A model generated the notes under the pieces. The model did no database searches, had not been told where the DNA came from, and saw only the letters and a program-made list of their open reading frames with translations. From positions 90,120,706 to 90,184,705 of the forward strand of contig CM061231.1 in NCBI GenBank assembly GCA_030844895.1: DNA of 64,000 nucleotides, in the 5' to 3' direction. The stretch is from Ambrosia x helenae (lineage: Eukaryota; Streptophyta; Magnoliopsida; Asterales; Asteraceae). Positions 10,657 through 21,522 of this stretch are shown in pieces; positions within the stretch are counted from its first letter, which is position 1, and every line of letters begins with the position of its first letter. The position numbers were made by a program, and so were the translations under genes.

Positions 10657-10915
10657 ATATCATGTATTGTGCTAGTAGTAGTAGTAGTTTAAAAACTTGC
10701 AAGGCAGTATGCTATTTTATTTTGTATGAAGAAAAAAAATCGTACCAAGTGCATTAAAGTTTCTATGAAAAGTGCGATATTTTGGTTTCCTATATTGTGT
10801 TATGCCATGTTTTGTCTCTTGTGTTGATTGTATAGTTGTTGTGATTGGTGCATATGTTGACAATATTATACAGTGATATGTGTCTCATTCTTTTAATATT
10901 GTGTATTAGAAGAAC

Positions 10916-10963
10916 ATGCCTCCCAAAAGGACCACCCGAACAACTTCTGAGGAAGAGGCTTAC
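10916..10963 (+). pseudogene. gag: T3 gag, first 16 codons only
   Basis: MPPKRTTRTTSEEEAY fits the start of a Tekay/Del gag (the Met-Pro-Pro-Lys/Arg opening is typical, from memory). The ORF is cut at 10964 by family B sequence, and the rest is not found in the window. Confidence 0.55.
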
Positions 10964-12027
10964 CTAAAATCTTTTTGAGTTTTGTATTTTTGACGAGAAA
11001 TGTAAAATGCAGAAATGTAAAGATAAAGCAATAAATGTTTTGTGATTTCCGGTAACGGGATCATATCAGTTATTAAGAAATCTGATCACATCATTGATCT
11101 TTTGATTTATTATCATTAAAGACAATGTGTGAGCTGGTAACTGCTGATATTGTGATCCACATAAACTCACATGCAGACTGTTGTGCAGTGCTTTAGACTG
11201 ATACTATTATTTATAATATAAACTCAATTGTCTGTGGTTTCCACGCACACGACATACTCCCGTATCAAGAAATAAATGCACAAAGACTCATTTTAACGAG
11301 TGATTATGCTTTCGTCATCTGTAAATTTACAAGGTATGAGGCACAGAGGTATACGGGTCAGCAAATCAATGCTACAAAGTAACTTGTGCACTCTACCAGG
11401 TTGAGGGCTGATATCAATCATGATTTGCATCAATGATTGGATACGATGCATTAGATAATCTTTGATTATCGTCATACATGGAAAGTTCCTCAATTTGGTA
11501 ACTTTAGGATTTGGCTTTACAGCTCTTTTATAAAGACACCCTATCTGATCTAGGTCCGTAATGACTTACAGCAGAAGATCAGAGAGGCTATCCCCAGATA
11601 ACTAATAACATAACGACCCGAAACCTCCGAATTTTATACAAATACTCTATCAAACGAAATTATGGTACTAAGACCATATGCCCATGAGGAGTTCATCCAC
11701 ACATCAATTCGTTTGATATGAATGTATCAGGCACGCAGTAATAGGTCTACGAAGCCTATCAACACATCACACAGACTCAAACACACGCCTTACATTGCAT
11801 TACACTTCTGTAGCATGTGTCAGATCCCCACTGATGTACTATCATTTCCCCTTTTTCTCCTGGAAAACATTGTGGGTTTTCTAATTTTTATGGGTTTTTG
11901 ACTTTTTCAATGTTTTTGGTTTTTCTGAAAATAAATTCTTCCTAAAAAGTAAAACATATTTTTGGATTTTTGTATTTTTCTGAAAACAATAAAAACTAAA
12001 CTAAAAAGCGATAAACCGAGGTGGTGA
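10964..12027 (-). other. B copy 2 post-pol spacer
   Basis: Homologous to 33657-34729 of B1 with scattered differences. Short ORFs here (such as 11293-11493) also occur in B1 but show no motif. No gene is seen. Confidence 0.6.
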
Positions 12028-13654
12028 TCAGTCATGTTTTTCTTTTATACCGTTAGCTTTTAAAAGATATTCAAATCTTGACTTATCAAAAGCTTTGGTA
12101 AAAAGATCTGCACGTTAATAGTCAGTGTGGATTTTGACCATATCGAGCAACTCTTTTGCGTAACAATCACGGATAAAATGATATTTAATCCGGATATGTT
12201 TAGCTTTCGAGTGATTTACTAAGTCTTTTGTTAATGCAATTGCGGCTTCATTATCACAATAAATATGGGTTTTAAGAAATTGCAAACCGTAGTCCACCAT
12301 CTGTTGTTGTATCCAGAGAAATTGTGAGCAGCAGCTTGATGCTGAGACGTATTCTGCTTCACATGTGGATAAGGCAACTGTGGTTTGTTTCTTGCATTGC
12401 CAGGTCACGAGCCTGCTCCCCATAAACTGGCATCCAGCCGTTGTGGATTTGCTGTCTTTGTCACAGCCACCCCAATCTGCATCACTAAAAGCGATTAGGT
12501 CAAAATTATCATCATTAGGGTACCATAGTCCGCTCGACAGACAACCCTTCAGATATCTAAGGATACGTTTGACAGTTGCAAGATGACTCTGTTTCGGCTT
12601 CGATTGATAACGTGCAAAGAGACATGTGGCAAACATTATATCTGGTCTAGAGGCGGTGAGGTACATCAGAGATCCGACGATTGCTCTGTATGTAAAAGGA
12701 TCAGTTAGCTCCAAACCTCGCTTAAATCCTTTGGTCAGAAGATACGTGCTCAGCTACTCATACCATTGCCCTGGAGCCTGGTGCAACCCGTAGAGAGCTT
12801 TGTTTAGAACATAGACCTTATCCCGGTGAATAAGATCCTCAAAGCCTGGTGGTTGACCTACGTAAACTTCTTCCTTAACCACACCATAAAGAAATGCGCT
12901 TTTAACGTCCATTTGATACACCTTGAATTTCTTTTAAGATGCAAACGCCAGAAACATGCGGATAGCTTCTAAGCGTGCAACCGGTGCATAAATCTCGTTG
13001 TAATCGATTCCTTCAACTTGATGAAAGCCTTGTACGACCAATAGAGCTTTGTTCCTAACAATGACTCCTCTGTCATCTTTCTTACACTTGAACACCCATT
13101 TCGTTCCTATCTTTTTCCGTCCTGGAGGTAAATCTGTCAGTGTCCACACTCCAAGTTTCTGAAACTGTAATAACTCCTCCTGCATAGCGTCTACCCAAGC
13201 GTCATCCAAAAGAGCATCCTTGTATGTCCGCGGCTCGATGTGCGAAACATAACAAGCAAAAGACCAGCCATTTTGAAAACCTGATTTTGAATTTTGGCAT
13301 ATAAAGCAAGAGCGCCAAGGTTTTCTGGTGAGTTTGCATTCCTCAGTTGACCTCTCGTCATGACACTGCTACCAGGATCACCAATAACCTGCTCGAGCGG
13401 GTGAATTCGATGTATCCGAGATTCTGGATAATCAAGACTTGCACTCCCGTCTGAGTAGTTAAATTCTTTGTTGAATCCAGATCATTACCCAAGTTTGATG
13501 ATGAAGCACCATTTGGATTTGGGTTCACTGGAGGTGTCTTTGTAGAAATATCTGGAACAGCTTCACTTGTAACATCATCGTCATCTTCAGATTCCGATGA
13601 ATTAAGAGTTGTGGAAGCTTCCTGAAATACCTCTTCAGGAGCAGAATTGTACAT
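12028..13654 (-). pseudogene. pol: B copy 2 pol remnant (linker, RT, RNase H)
   Basis: Read from 13654 downward: an acidic Ser-rich linker (SSESEDDDDV), an RT start (WTLTDLPPGRKKIGTKWVF, GIDYNEIYAPVARLEAIR at 12934-13209), then the thumb and RNase H (SLMYLTASRPDIMFATC, AFSDADWGGC, STCEAEY, YHFIRDCY) and a stop at 12028-12030. Compared with B1, about 300 bp between 12706 and 12735 are deleted, removing the YVDD catalytic box. An in-frame TAA at 12115-12117 replaces a Gln codon of B1, and RT continuity is lost near 12930. It cannot encode active RT. Confidence 0.85.
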
Positions 13655-13689
13655 GCATTAGCCACACCGACTATCATATACAGAGACAT

Positions 13690-14202
13690 TATTGAAGACT
13701 TTTACCGAAGTATGACTTCTGGGATAATCAGACGATTATTAAAAGCAAGATTCAAGATATGGAGATGTTTTTGACGGAGTCTGATATACGGGAAGCACTG
13801 CAGATCAAGTTTGAAGTCAGTGAAGATCCCAGAGAGTTATCATGGACTGAGCAGAAAGCTTGTTTCTTACGGATGAAGTACAAAGGTCCGATCACTGATG
13901 GATCTATGTATAAAGGGAAGCTGAGTGTGCAGTTCAAGTACTTTGCACATGTCATTATTCATGTATTTGGATGTGTGAGCGGTGGATATGACGTTATGAG
14001 AAGAAGTTTGAGTTCGTTAATGGTTGCGTTGACTCTCAACAAACCATTTAACGTATCTGGTATGATTCTAGACCATATGCTGGAGATGCTGAAAGGTATG
14101 AAGAACAAGAAGTTCATGTTATATCCGAGATTTCTGATGATGATCTTTGACCACAAGTATCCAGAGTTGAAGAAGGATCCGACTATGATCCTAGGTCTTA
14201 GA
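13690..14202 (+). pseudogene. Diverged ORF3 N-terminal domain fragment
   Basis: The reading frame at 13759-14256 carries the ORF3 hallmarks: LTESDIREALQI, KYKGPITDGSMYKGKL, GCVSGGYDVMRRSLSSLMVA and KKFMLYPRF. It is close to B1 ORF3 (31700-32472) but clearly more diverged than the rest of this copy, and no start codon is in place. The last residues read into spacer. It appears to be a captured fragment from a third ORF3 variant lying inside the inverted block. Confidence 0.7.
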
Positions 14203-14205
14203 AAA

Positions 14206-15330
14206 TCCAAAAGATTTTACATTTCTATCTTATTTTTGATAGCTGATGGTGGTTGATAGTGATTTTCTAAAGCTTAATGGACCATTTGAGTTTTGTCATC
14301 TTAAAATATGAAATAATGCTTGTCGGATGCTTAAAAGTTGAGAAAAGTTTTGAACGGGACTCGTTTTTGAGATTTGGTAAAAACTTAAAAAATCCCAATT
14401 CTCATTCGCCCCTTCGTTGGGTCGAAGGTGGAATTTTTCCTGCTCATTCAAACCTTTCAAACGGTCAAATGTGAGTGTTCATGTGTTAATTTCACATTCG
14501 AACCATTTGTCTACATTCGAACCTTTAAATAGGGTCGAAGGTGGACAAATTTGCACATTCGCCCTAGTCGTTTAGTCGAATGTGGAGCCTATAGATACCT
14601 GATCTGCACATTCGACCCCCATATTCAAAAAAATTTTAATTTCTGTGACAAAGTGATCTTGTTGCTCGTGAAATAAAAATCATATCATTATGTTTTTAGT
14701 GTTTTACTGATCATTTCAAGATATCATTTGCAGGTATCCATCCACAAACGAAGTCAAAATCAGTGAATTTGTGACCAAACCCTAACTGAGATCAAAACAT
14801 CCTTATTAACCGTTAATTGTTAAAATTTTTGTTAAGGATTTAGTGTTTAAGTGTTTTAGGGGAGAATAAACAAAAATCCAGGGTTTAAACAACTTGAATT
14901 GTTCAATTGATGATTTATAAGCTTCGAACCCTAGTTTTTAATTGAAAACACATAAACACTGATTAATTGATAAAAATGTTGCTTGGGAATTGTTAATCAG
15001 CCATATTAGATGGTATTCAAATCAAAATGGCATGTTAAAAGGATCCAAATCAAAATCTGCAATTTGAAGAAGATGAACAGTCTTCTTTCGCCCAATTTCA
15101 AACGGTCAAACGTGGCTTTTGGTCGAATGAAGATGTTCAAATGGTCGAAAGTGGAACTGTTTGGTCGAATGTACAATTTTAATCACTGATTTTCTCATTC
15201 GAACCTTTAATTCCACATTCGAACCTCTATTTCCACATTCGTACCTTCGAATGGTCGAATGTAGAATTTCAAAATAAAAAATTTTAAGTTTTGGTTATTT
15301 TTTCCGTTTTTTAACGTGTTTTCTTGATTT
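14206..15330 (+). other. B copy 2 spacer upstream of ORF3, rich in TTCGACC/GGTCGAA motifs
   Basis: Reverse complement of B1 32490-33640. Clusters of GGTCGAA, TTCGAACC and TTCGACC lie at about 14410-14620 and 15100-15260. An internal polypurine tract (TTTTAGGGGAGAA, 14854-14866) is conserved with B1. A possible exon edge TTTGCAG|GTATCC is at about 14728-14740. Confidence 0.65.
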
Positions 15331-15346
15331 GTTTTGCAGTCTAATC

Positions 15347-16203
15347 ATGTCTGAACAGGAAAGTACTGATGTTCCCGCCGGATCTTTAGAAAAGGCAGCT
15401 GGAAAAGAACAGATTGAAGATTTACCATTCGAAGCAGCACACAATTGCTGTGCGTTTATGGGAGATTTGAAGAAACACACATAATTCACCGGAATTGTAG
15501 ATTTCTTGAAGAGAAGCCATGTGATAGTTGCCCTTGCTACCCCCGCCATCATATACAAAGATCATCAGCAAGAATTCTGTAAGAATGCCAGAATGGATTA
15601 CTGGAACAATGAATCTGCTGTCGTAAGTACGATTCAGGGGGATGTGTTTACCCCACAATATCCTAAAAGAATAGTCCATAAGAAGGAGAAGGATGATATT
15701 ACGGGGATGCCCAAGGTGACTTTGAAGTATAAACCACCAAAAGTATTGAAGCATATTCCTTTGATGCAGATTCCCCAACACTTTTCAAAGGATTTTATGT
15801 GGTGGTATTACGATTGGAAGACGGCAGAGGCTATTATAGTTCTGAACGATGGTTTGAAGGACTTTAAGAAGATTCACATCTTTGATCCTATGTGGTTAAT
15901 CAATTGTTCACACGAAGATATCATCATGCTTTATTATGATCCAATCTATTGTGAAGCAAAAGATAGTGAACAGGCAAGCAAATACCAACGTGTGGTATTC
16001 TTATGCTTTGCTTGGGATGTTAATGTTGGGTGTGACTTCGACAAGAACTGGGGAAGTTTGTAAAGATACAGAATGTTGAAAAGAAGAAGCCGAAACAAAC
16101 TCATGAACCAGTGATGACAAAAGAACAAAAGGCGTTATTGCGTATCAAATTGATGAATAAGTCTATGGACGAAGAGCGAAGGCTCAAGCAATTCAAGCAA
16201 TAG
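15347..16203 (+). pseudogene. B copy 2 ORF3, internal deletion derivative
   Basis: The start MSEQESTDVPAG at 15347 follows a strong 3' splice site (TTGATTTGTTTTGCAG ending at 15339) by seven bases. A TAA at 15482-15484 replaces a Glu codon of B1. At about 15644 the frame jumps to the C-terminal part (PQYPKRIVHKKEKDD), a deletion of about 2.75 kb relative to B1 with short homology at the joint. A single-base loss near 16045 causes a stop at 16061, after which the family ending MDEERRLKQFKQ and TAG (16201-16203) follow in another frame. The C-terminal block WWYYDWKTAEA here keeps the Trp that is a stop in B1. Confidence 0.8.
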
Positions 16204-16212
16204 TCGAGGGGG
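16204..16212 (+). promoter_or_regulatory. B copy 2 polypurine tract
   Basis: TCGAGGGGG directly after the ORF3 stop and two bases before the LTR start. Confidence 0.75.
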
Positions 16213-16214
16213 TT

Positions 16215-16729
16215 TGTAGATGCACATATTGCGACTAATGTTATTGAATTGCGAATTTAAAGTTGTTTTGTTTTTTGTCGAATGGTCGAATGTGGAAATA
16301 TAGATGGTCGAATGTAGAAGTAAACGGTCGAAGGTGCACTGGGAGGTCGAAGGAAGAATTGTATATATGTATGTCCAAATTCGCCCTATATGAATGGTCG
16401 AACCTGCACATTCAACCAAGCTATTTGGGCGAATGTGCAGGTCTATATAAAGCAATCTCAATTTTTGAATGTTAACTTTTGGTCATTTGTTTTCCCTCCC
16501 AGTGTGTGTTTCTCCCTAGGGTTATTATTGAGTCTGTAACCAAGTTTAATCATTATAAACAACGTTTTGAAGTGTAATTGATTATCTAATTGAATGAAAT
16601 GATTATTTATGATGATTTCGGTGTTTTGCTAGTATTATTATCATCTTGTGATCAATTCAGGGATTCCGCACCTGAATTGAACTTGTTTGATCATTATCTT
16701 TGTTGATTAGCCGATCCTACGCGCATACA
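16215..16729 (+). repeat. B copy 2 3' LTR (515 bp)
   Basis: It starts TGTAGATGCAC and ends ACGCGCATACA, matching the reverse complement of both B1 LTRs. It includes GGTCGAA clusters at 16283-16440 and a TATATAAA box at 16444-16451. Confidence 0.85.
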
Positions 16730-16745
16730 TACTACATCACCCAGG

Positions 16746-18552
16746 ATGGCAACAACTAGGGATGCAGGATATACTGCTGAACCATCTCGAGGATACAACA
16801 ATGGTAACAATTTAAGCTCTAGTACTTTTGCTACTAACGATGTTGCTTCTTTGCAGGATACAGGTATAAGTCCACAAAAAATCAAGAATATGGTGTCTAG
16901 TGTACCAGGGATAATACAGCCCATCCCTGAGGTATCCTCAGCATGTCACAGGGTGTCTCGTTGTGCACCTCCAATATGTGATGCTGAGATTCCAAAGAGT
17001 TTCCAAACTCCAAGCATGAAGCTTTATGATGGATCTACTGATCCAGAAGGGCATGTAGCACAATACAGGGAAAGGATGGAAATAAATCCCATTCCAGCAA
17101 ACTTGAAAGAAGCATGCTTATGCAAAGCATTTGGTTCTACCCTCACTGGTCCAGCCTTAAAATAGCTACTAAGTGTTCGTCCCTATTCTATTATTTCTTT
17201 TGCTCATTTGATTAACATGTTTAACAATCAGTTTTCTTTTAGTCGAACATTTGAACGTTTTGACAAGTGATTTGTACAGGGTGACACAACCACAGGGAGA
17301 ATCGTTAAGGGAGTATATCACAAGGTTTGGGAAGGAAGCACTTGACATCCCAAACTTAGATGTCACAACGGTGGTACAAGCCTTCAAGATGGGACTACAG
17401 AAGGATTCGCCTTTCTATAACGAATTGGTGATGAACCCTTGTAGGAATCTCGATGAAGTTTGAGATAGAGCTTTAAGATTCATCCGTCTTGAAGATGACA
17501 AGAAGATACAGGAGAGGATAGAGACATTCTCAAGATACAACAATCCCAATCGGAAATCCACTTCCACATACGAACCTTACAAACATGAACCATATGCTAG
17601 ACCTGATAATAAAAAGGTCAATGTGGTTGAGGATGACGATGAAGAGGATTGTCGTAAACTGTCGGACTATTGTTTTTCTGTGGATGTAATAGGTTTAATG
17701 TACGCTATGAAGGATCTTGGAGACAAAGCAAGATGGCCAAGGAAAGATAACAAGTCAGGATTGAAGGACAAATCCAAATGGTGTGCCTTCCACAAAGATT
17801 TTGGACATGTTACTGAAGATTGCATTGCTTTGAGAAAAGAAATAGCATATCTCCTTAGCAAGGGCCATCTTAAGGATCTTCTAGGCAGAAAGAAGTCAAA
17901 GGTTCAGGATAGCATTGGCATCCCAGAAAGGGCAACATCTGCACCCAAGGATGTTGGCATCCTTAATTTTATTTCAGGAGGACCAGATATATGTGGGACA
18001 TCCTACTCAGCAGCCAAAAGGCATGCAAGAGAAATGAAATCAGAAAAGGGAGAAAGACCCACAAAGAATACCATCCTGACGAATGCAAAAGTGATTAGCT
18101 TTGAAGAAGAGGATCGAGAAAACGTTTTAGAGCCTCACCATGATGGTTTGGTCATTACTTTATATATTGTTAACCATTTTGTTCACAGGATATTAATAAA
18201 TGGAGGGAGTTCAGTTAACATAATACAGCTAGAAGCCCTGAAAAGGATGAACATCCCTGAGACCGAGATAGTGGCTAGATCATCTATCTTGGTTGGCTTC
18301 AGTGGGGAGACCAAGAGCATAGTTGGTGATATTAAACTTCCTGTGTATGTAGAGGGAATTAACTCTATCCAAAGATTCTGTGTGATAGATTCATTATCCA
18401 GTTACAATGTTATCCTAGGGAGACCTTGGATACATGACATGATAGCAGTTCCATCAACATATCACCAATGTGTAAAGCTACCAACTCCATGGGGAGTCAT
18501 CAAAGTCAAAAGTGACAAGAAAAAGCAAAGGATTGCTACACAACATCAATAA
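16746..18552 (+). pseudogene. gag-pro: Tat-clade gag and protease remnant
   Basis: The frame starts MATTRDAGYTAEPS at 16746. The capsid-like part runs to 17162 and carries MKLYDGSTDPEGHVAQYRER and FGSTLTGPAL. A TAG at 17163 and a TGA at 17461 both sit where Trp is expected, and a frameshift lies near 17245. The open frame 17623-18552 holds the nucleocapsid-like knuckle WCAFHKDFGHVTEDCIALR (about residues 50-70) and the protease. The protease active-site motif reads ILINGGSS, with Asn where the catalytic Asp should be, followed by the flap region and VILGRPWIHDM. It is inactive on three counts. Confidence 0.85.
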
Positions 18553-18639
18553 AGGCTTCATCCTAGTCGAAACAAGCATAGCAATTAAAGCAAGATACAT
18601 AGTGACATCCTCAGGATGTCAAAGCACATTCTGACTAAG

Positions 18640-19640
18640 ATGTCAAATTAGTCTCTCTCGATGAAAACAACAAGGATATTACTATGCAGATCGGTAAGAA
18701 CATTCCTAATGATATTGAACAATCTTTAATCTTGTTTTTAAAATGCAGGTGCAACATATCAAAGGCTGGTAAACATGATGTTCAAAGAAAAGATTGGGGA
18801 TACAATGGAAGTGTACATCGATGATATGGCAGTAAAGTCCAAAAAAGCTGAAGACCATCCTCAGGATCTCAAAGAAGCCTTTGACATCCTAGATGCTTAT
18901 AACATGAAGTTGAATCCGGCGAAGTGCAATTTTGGAGTTGGTGCTGGCAAATTTCTTGGATACTTAGTAACAAAGAGAGGCATCGAAGCCAGCCCAGAAC
19001 AAATCAAAGCCATCCTTGATTTAAAATCTCCAACCAACGTCAAGGATGTACATAGATTAACTGTAGGATAGCAGCACTAAACAGGTTCATTTCGATGTCC
19101 TCAGAAAAATGCAAGGAGTTCTATGACATCCTGATAAAGAACAAAAAATTTGACTGGGGACAAATGCATGAGGAAGCATTGCAAAAGTTAAAGGGATATC
19201 TTGCAGCACCTCCACTCCTGGTGAAACCTGAAGATGGTGAACCTCTCAAGTTATATCTTGTAGTTTCTGGAAATGCAATAAGTGCAGTCTTGGTAAAAAA
19301 CTTTGAAGGCCAACAACATCCTATCAATTATGTAAGTAAAACTCTACTAGATGCTGAAACCAGGTACTCACATCTTGAAAAACTTATTTTAGCTTTGATT
19401 ATGGCATCTACCAAGTTAAGGCATTATTTTGAAACACATAGGATACATGTTCAAACTAATTACCCTATTAAAAATGTGTTAGAAAACCAAAAATGTCAGG
19501 AAGAATGGCAGAATGGTCAGTGCAATTAAGTGCTTTTGACTTGGTATATGAGCGTGGAAATGCAATCAAATCACATGCTCTACCTGATTTTGTGGCTGAT
19601 TTCAGTATTGACATCCTAAGTGAAATTGAAAAAGAAGTAT
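18640..19640 (+). pseudogene. pol: Tat-clade reverse transcriptase and RNase H remnant
   Basis: After a short linker (NIPNDIEQSLILFLK, near 18700) the frame jumps at about 18748 directly to the late RT palm: GATYQRLVN, then MEVYIDDMAVKS near 18810, with the YIDD box intact. About 150 residues that should precede, including the first catalytic Asp, are gone. The thumb and connection continue to 19071, where a one-base loss shifts frame. RNase H begins in 19095-19529 and continues shifted (AEWSVQLSAFDLVYE near 19510; YTDGAL near 19675). Two further frame changes are visible. Confidence 0.8.
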
Positions 19641-19899
19641 AACAAGTAATGAAAACTCGGAAAAATGGATTTTATATACTGATGGTGCTCTAACTATGAG
19701 AGGCACAAGGTTAAGATTACTACTAAAATCGCCACTAGGGGACAAAATACCCCATGTTTCAAATTTAGAAATGTTGTTGATTCCTTATTAATTACTAACC
19801 ATTTTAACTTATCTTATGCAGTCAAAGGTAAAAATTAGTTGAATATGTTGAAATAGTCAGGAAATAAGCATTTTGTTTTGCATAATTTACATTAACACA

Positions 19900-20534
19900 G
19901 GTACCTAGGGAAGAAAATGTTGAAGCTGATGCCTTGGCAACACTGTACTAACTACTCGGAATCGAAATAATAACATCAACACATGTCCATCCTCAAGCTA
20001 ATGGACAAGTAGAATCCTCTAATAAGATCATCATCAACAACTTAAAGAAGAGGCTTGTAGAAAAGAAAGAAAAATGGGCAGAAGAAAACCACTTCCAAGA
20101 ATGCTACTGGCCAAACACCTTTCTCCTTGGTCTTTGGAATAGAAGCCATGCTCCCAACTGAGATGGTAATGCCTACAGCAAGAAGATATCTTCAGGATGC
20201 AACTACCAATTTAGAAGTATTGCTTCAAGATCTTGAAACAGTGGATGAACTTAGGGATACGGCCAGATTGAGGATGACACCTTATCAACAAAGGATAGCC
20301 AAAGCCTACAACAAGAATATAAGGATAAGAAGATTCCAGGCGAGAGATTTGGTCTTAAGAAAATCCTTCCAAAATACCACCAAGCCAAGTGATGGGAAGT
20401 TAGCTCCTAAGTGGGAAGGACCCTACATGATCGATTTTGAGGCTGGAAAAGGAGCATATTGGCTCTCGACTATGGAAGACGAAATTCTACCAAGATGCTG
20501 GAATGCAATTCACTTAAAATACTATCATATATGA
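19900..20534 (+). pseudogene. pol: Tat-clade RNase H end and integrase C-terminal remnant
   Basis: VPREENVEADALA at about 19900 is the end of RNase H. It is followed at about 19985 by HPQANGQVESSNK, the block around the integrase catalytic Glu, so the HHCC domain and the first two catalytic Asp residues are deleted. The frame 20127-20534 encodes the tail (FGIEAMLPTEM near its start, APKWEGPYMI and a final HLKYYHI). The stop at 20534 is the natural end of pol for this clade. Confidence 0.8.
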
Positions 20535-21522
20535 AGACTCATGTGACTGATCTCTCTGGAAGATAAACCATGGTTTGGATTACTAGTAAATCATCCCCAT
20601 ATGCAAGTATCTCTCTCCATTTCATCTTGATTATTTCATCGATATTACAACTAAACATGGTCTAGAAATAGTCCATCCTGAGAATTTTTCAGGTCTATCC
20701 TGAAGATGGAACATTGAAGACTAGAGGGTTGGCCAATCTCTCCTACGTTAAGGTGTCTGACACCTTCCTAAGGTTTAAAGGTTTTCACCTTTAACATTGG
20801 GTTAGCAACCCCGCCTGGGGCGCACGTATTCATGTATATCTTCAGGATGGAGGGACCAGTCCATGTAAAAGTGGCTGACAATTTCATCATTTTTGAAATA
20901 TACATTGAATCCCTAAGGTTTAGACATTTTTCAATGTGTCTTTCTCGTATTTGGCTAGTCGCCAGTGGCCTTGACGCCAGTTATTTTTGGCCTTGACGCC
21001 AGTTATCATCAAGATGCTACATTAGGCCTTGTCACCAGTTATTTCTAAAGTTCATCATTATGGGCATGACCGCAGTTTATAAAAGGCTTTATCGCCAGTG
21101 TGACAACTAAGTTTACCTTTCGACAGGTTATTATCAAAAGTTTTTAATCCTTTCCTGGAAAGGGAAAAAGACTCTAAGTCTATCTGAAAGATACAACACT
21201 GGGGACATCCTCAGAATGATGAAGATTATCCTAAGGATGTGACAAACACTAGAGACATTATCAGAATGATGAAAATGATCCTAAGGATGTAACAAAGACT
21301 GGGGACATCTTCAAGATGTCATCAGAATACTTTGAAGACCATTTATCAAATTGGACGAAGGTATAAATTTATTTCATACTTTATCACTTATCATTTGATA
21401 ATGGTTGCAGGATAACAAAAGAACACAAGGATATAGCGTCAAAGCAGATTACCATTTTATTTATAATTAAAAGTTAATGTCAACCCCTGGCTTCATCCTA
21501 AACTAGGACCCATCCACCAGAA
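20535..21522 (+). other. Tat-clade post-pol non-coding region with CATCCT-AGGATG palindromes
   Basis: No gene. Imperfect copies of CATCCTCAGGATG recur (for example near 20655, 20690, 20838, 21202, 21226, 21255 and 21305). A second set, CGCCAGTTAT or CGCCAGTGT preceded by GGCCTTG, recurs about five times at 20950-21100. Confidence 0.6.

Larger units (their letters stand above)
8540..10963 (+). mobile_element. T3: Tekay/Del-like Ty3/gypsy element, 5' end, truncated in gag
   Basis: An LTR ending GCGGGGTGTGACA at 9558, a decayed primer site, a pre-gag ORF (9784-10656) and the first 16 codons of a chromovirus-style gag (10916-10963) are in order. At 10964 the sequence switches abruptly to family B. 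T3 faces away from T2, so the two 5' LTRs are head to head with divergent transcription. Confidence 0.65.
10964..16729. mobile_element. B copy 2: rearranged Sirevirus-like Ty1/copia element
   Basis: 10964-13654 matches 33657-36680 of B1 in the same orientation (pol on minus). 14206-16729 matches the reverse complement of 28343-33640 of B1 (ORF3 and LTR on +). A third piece, 13690-14202, is a diverged ORF3 fragment on +. The two breakpoints in the spacer (10964 and 14206) are only about 17 bp apart in B1. This fits inversion of 10964-14205 within an originally + strand element. Its 5' LTR and gag are missing. Confidence 0.75.
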
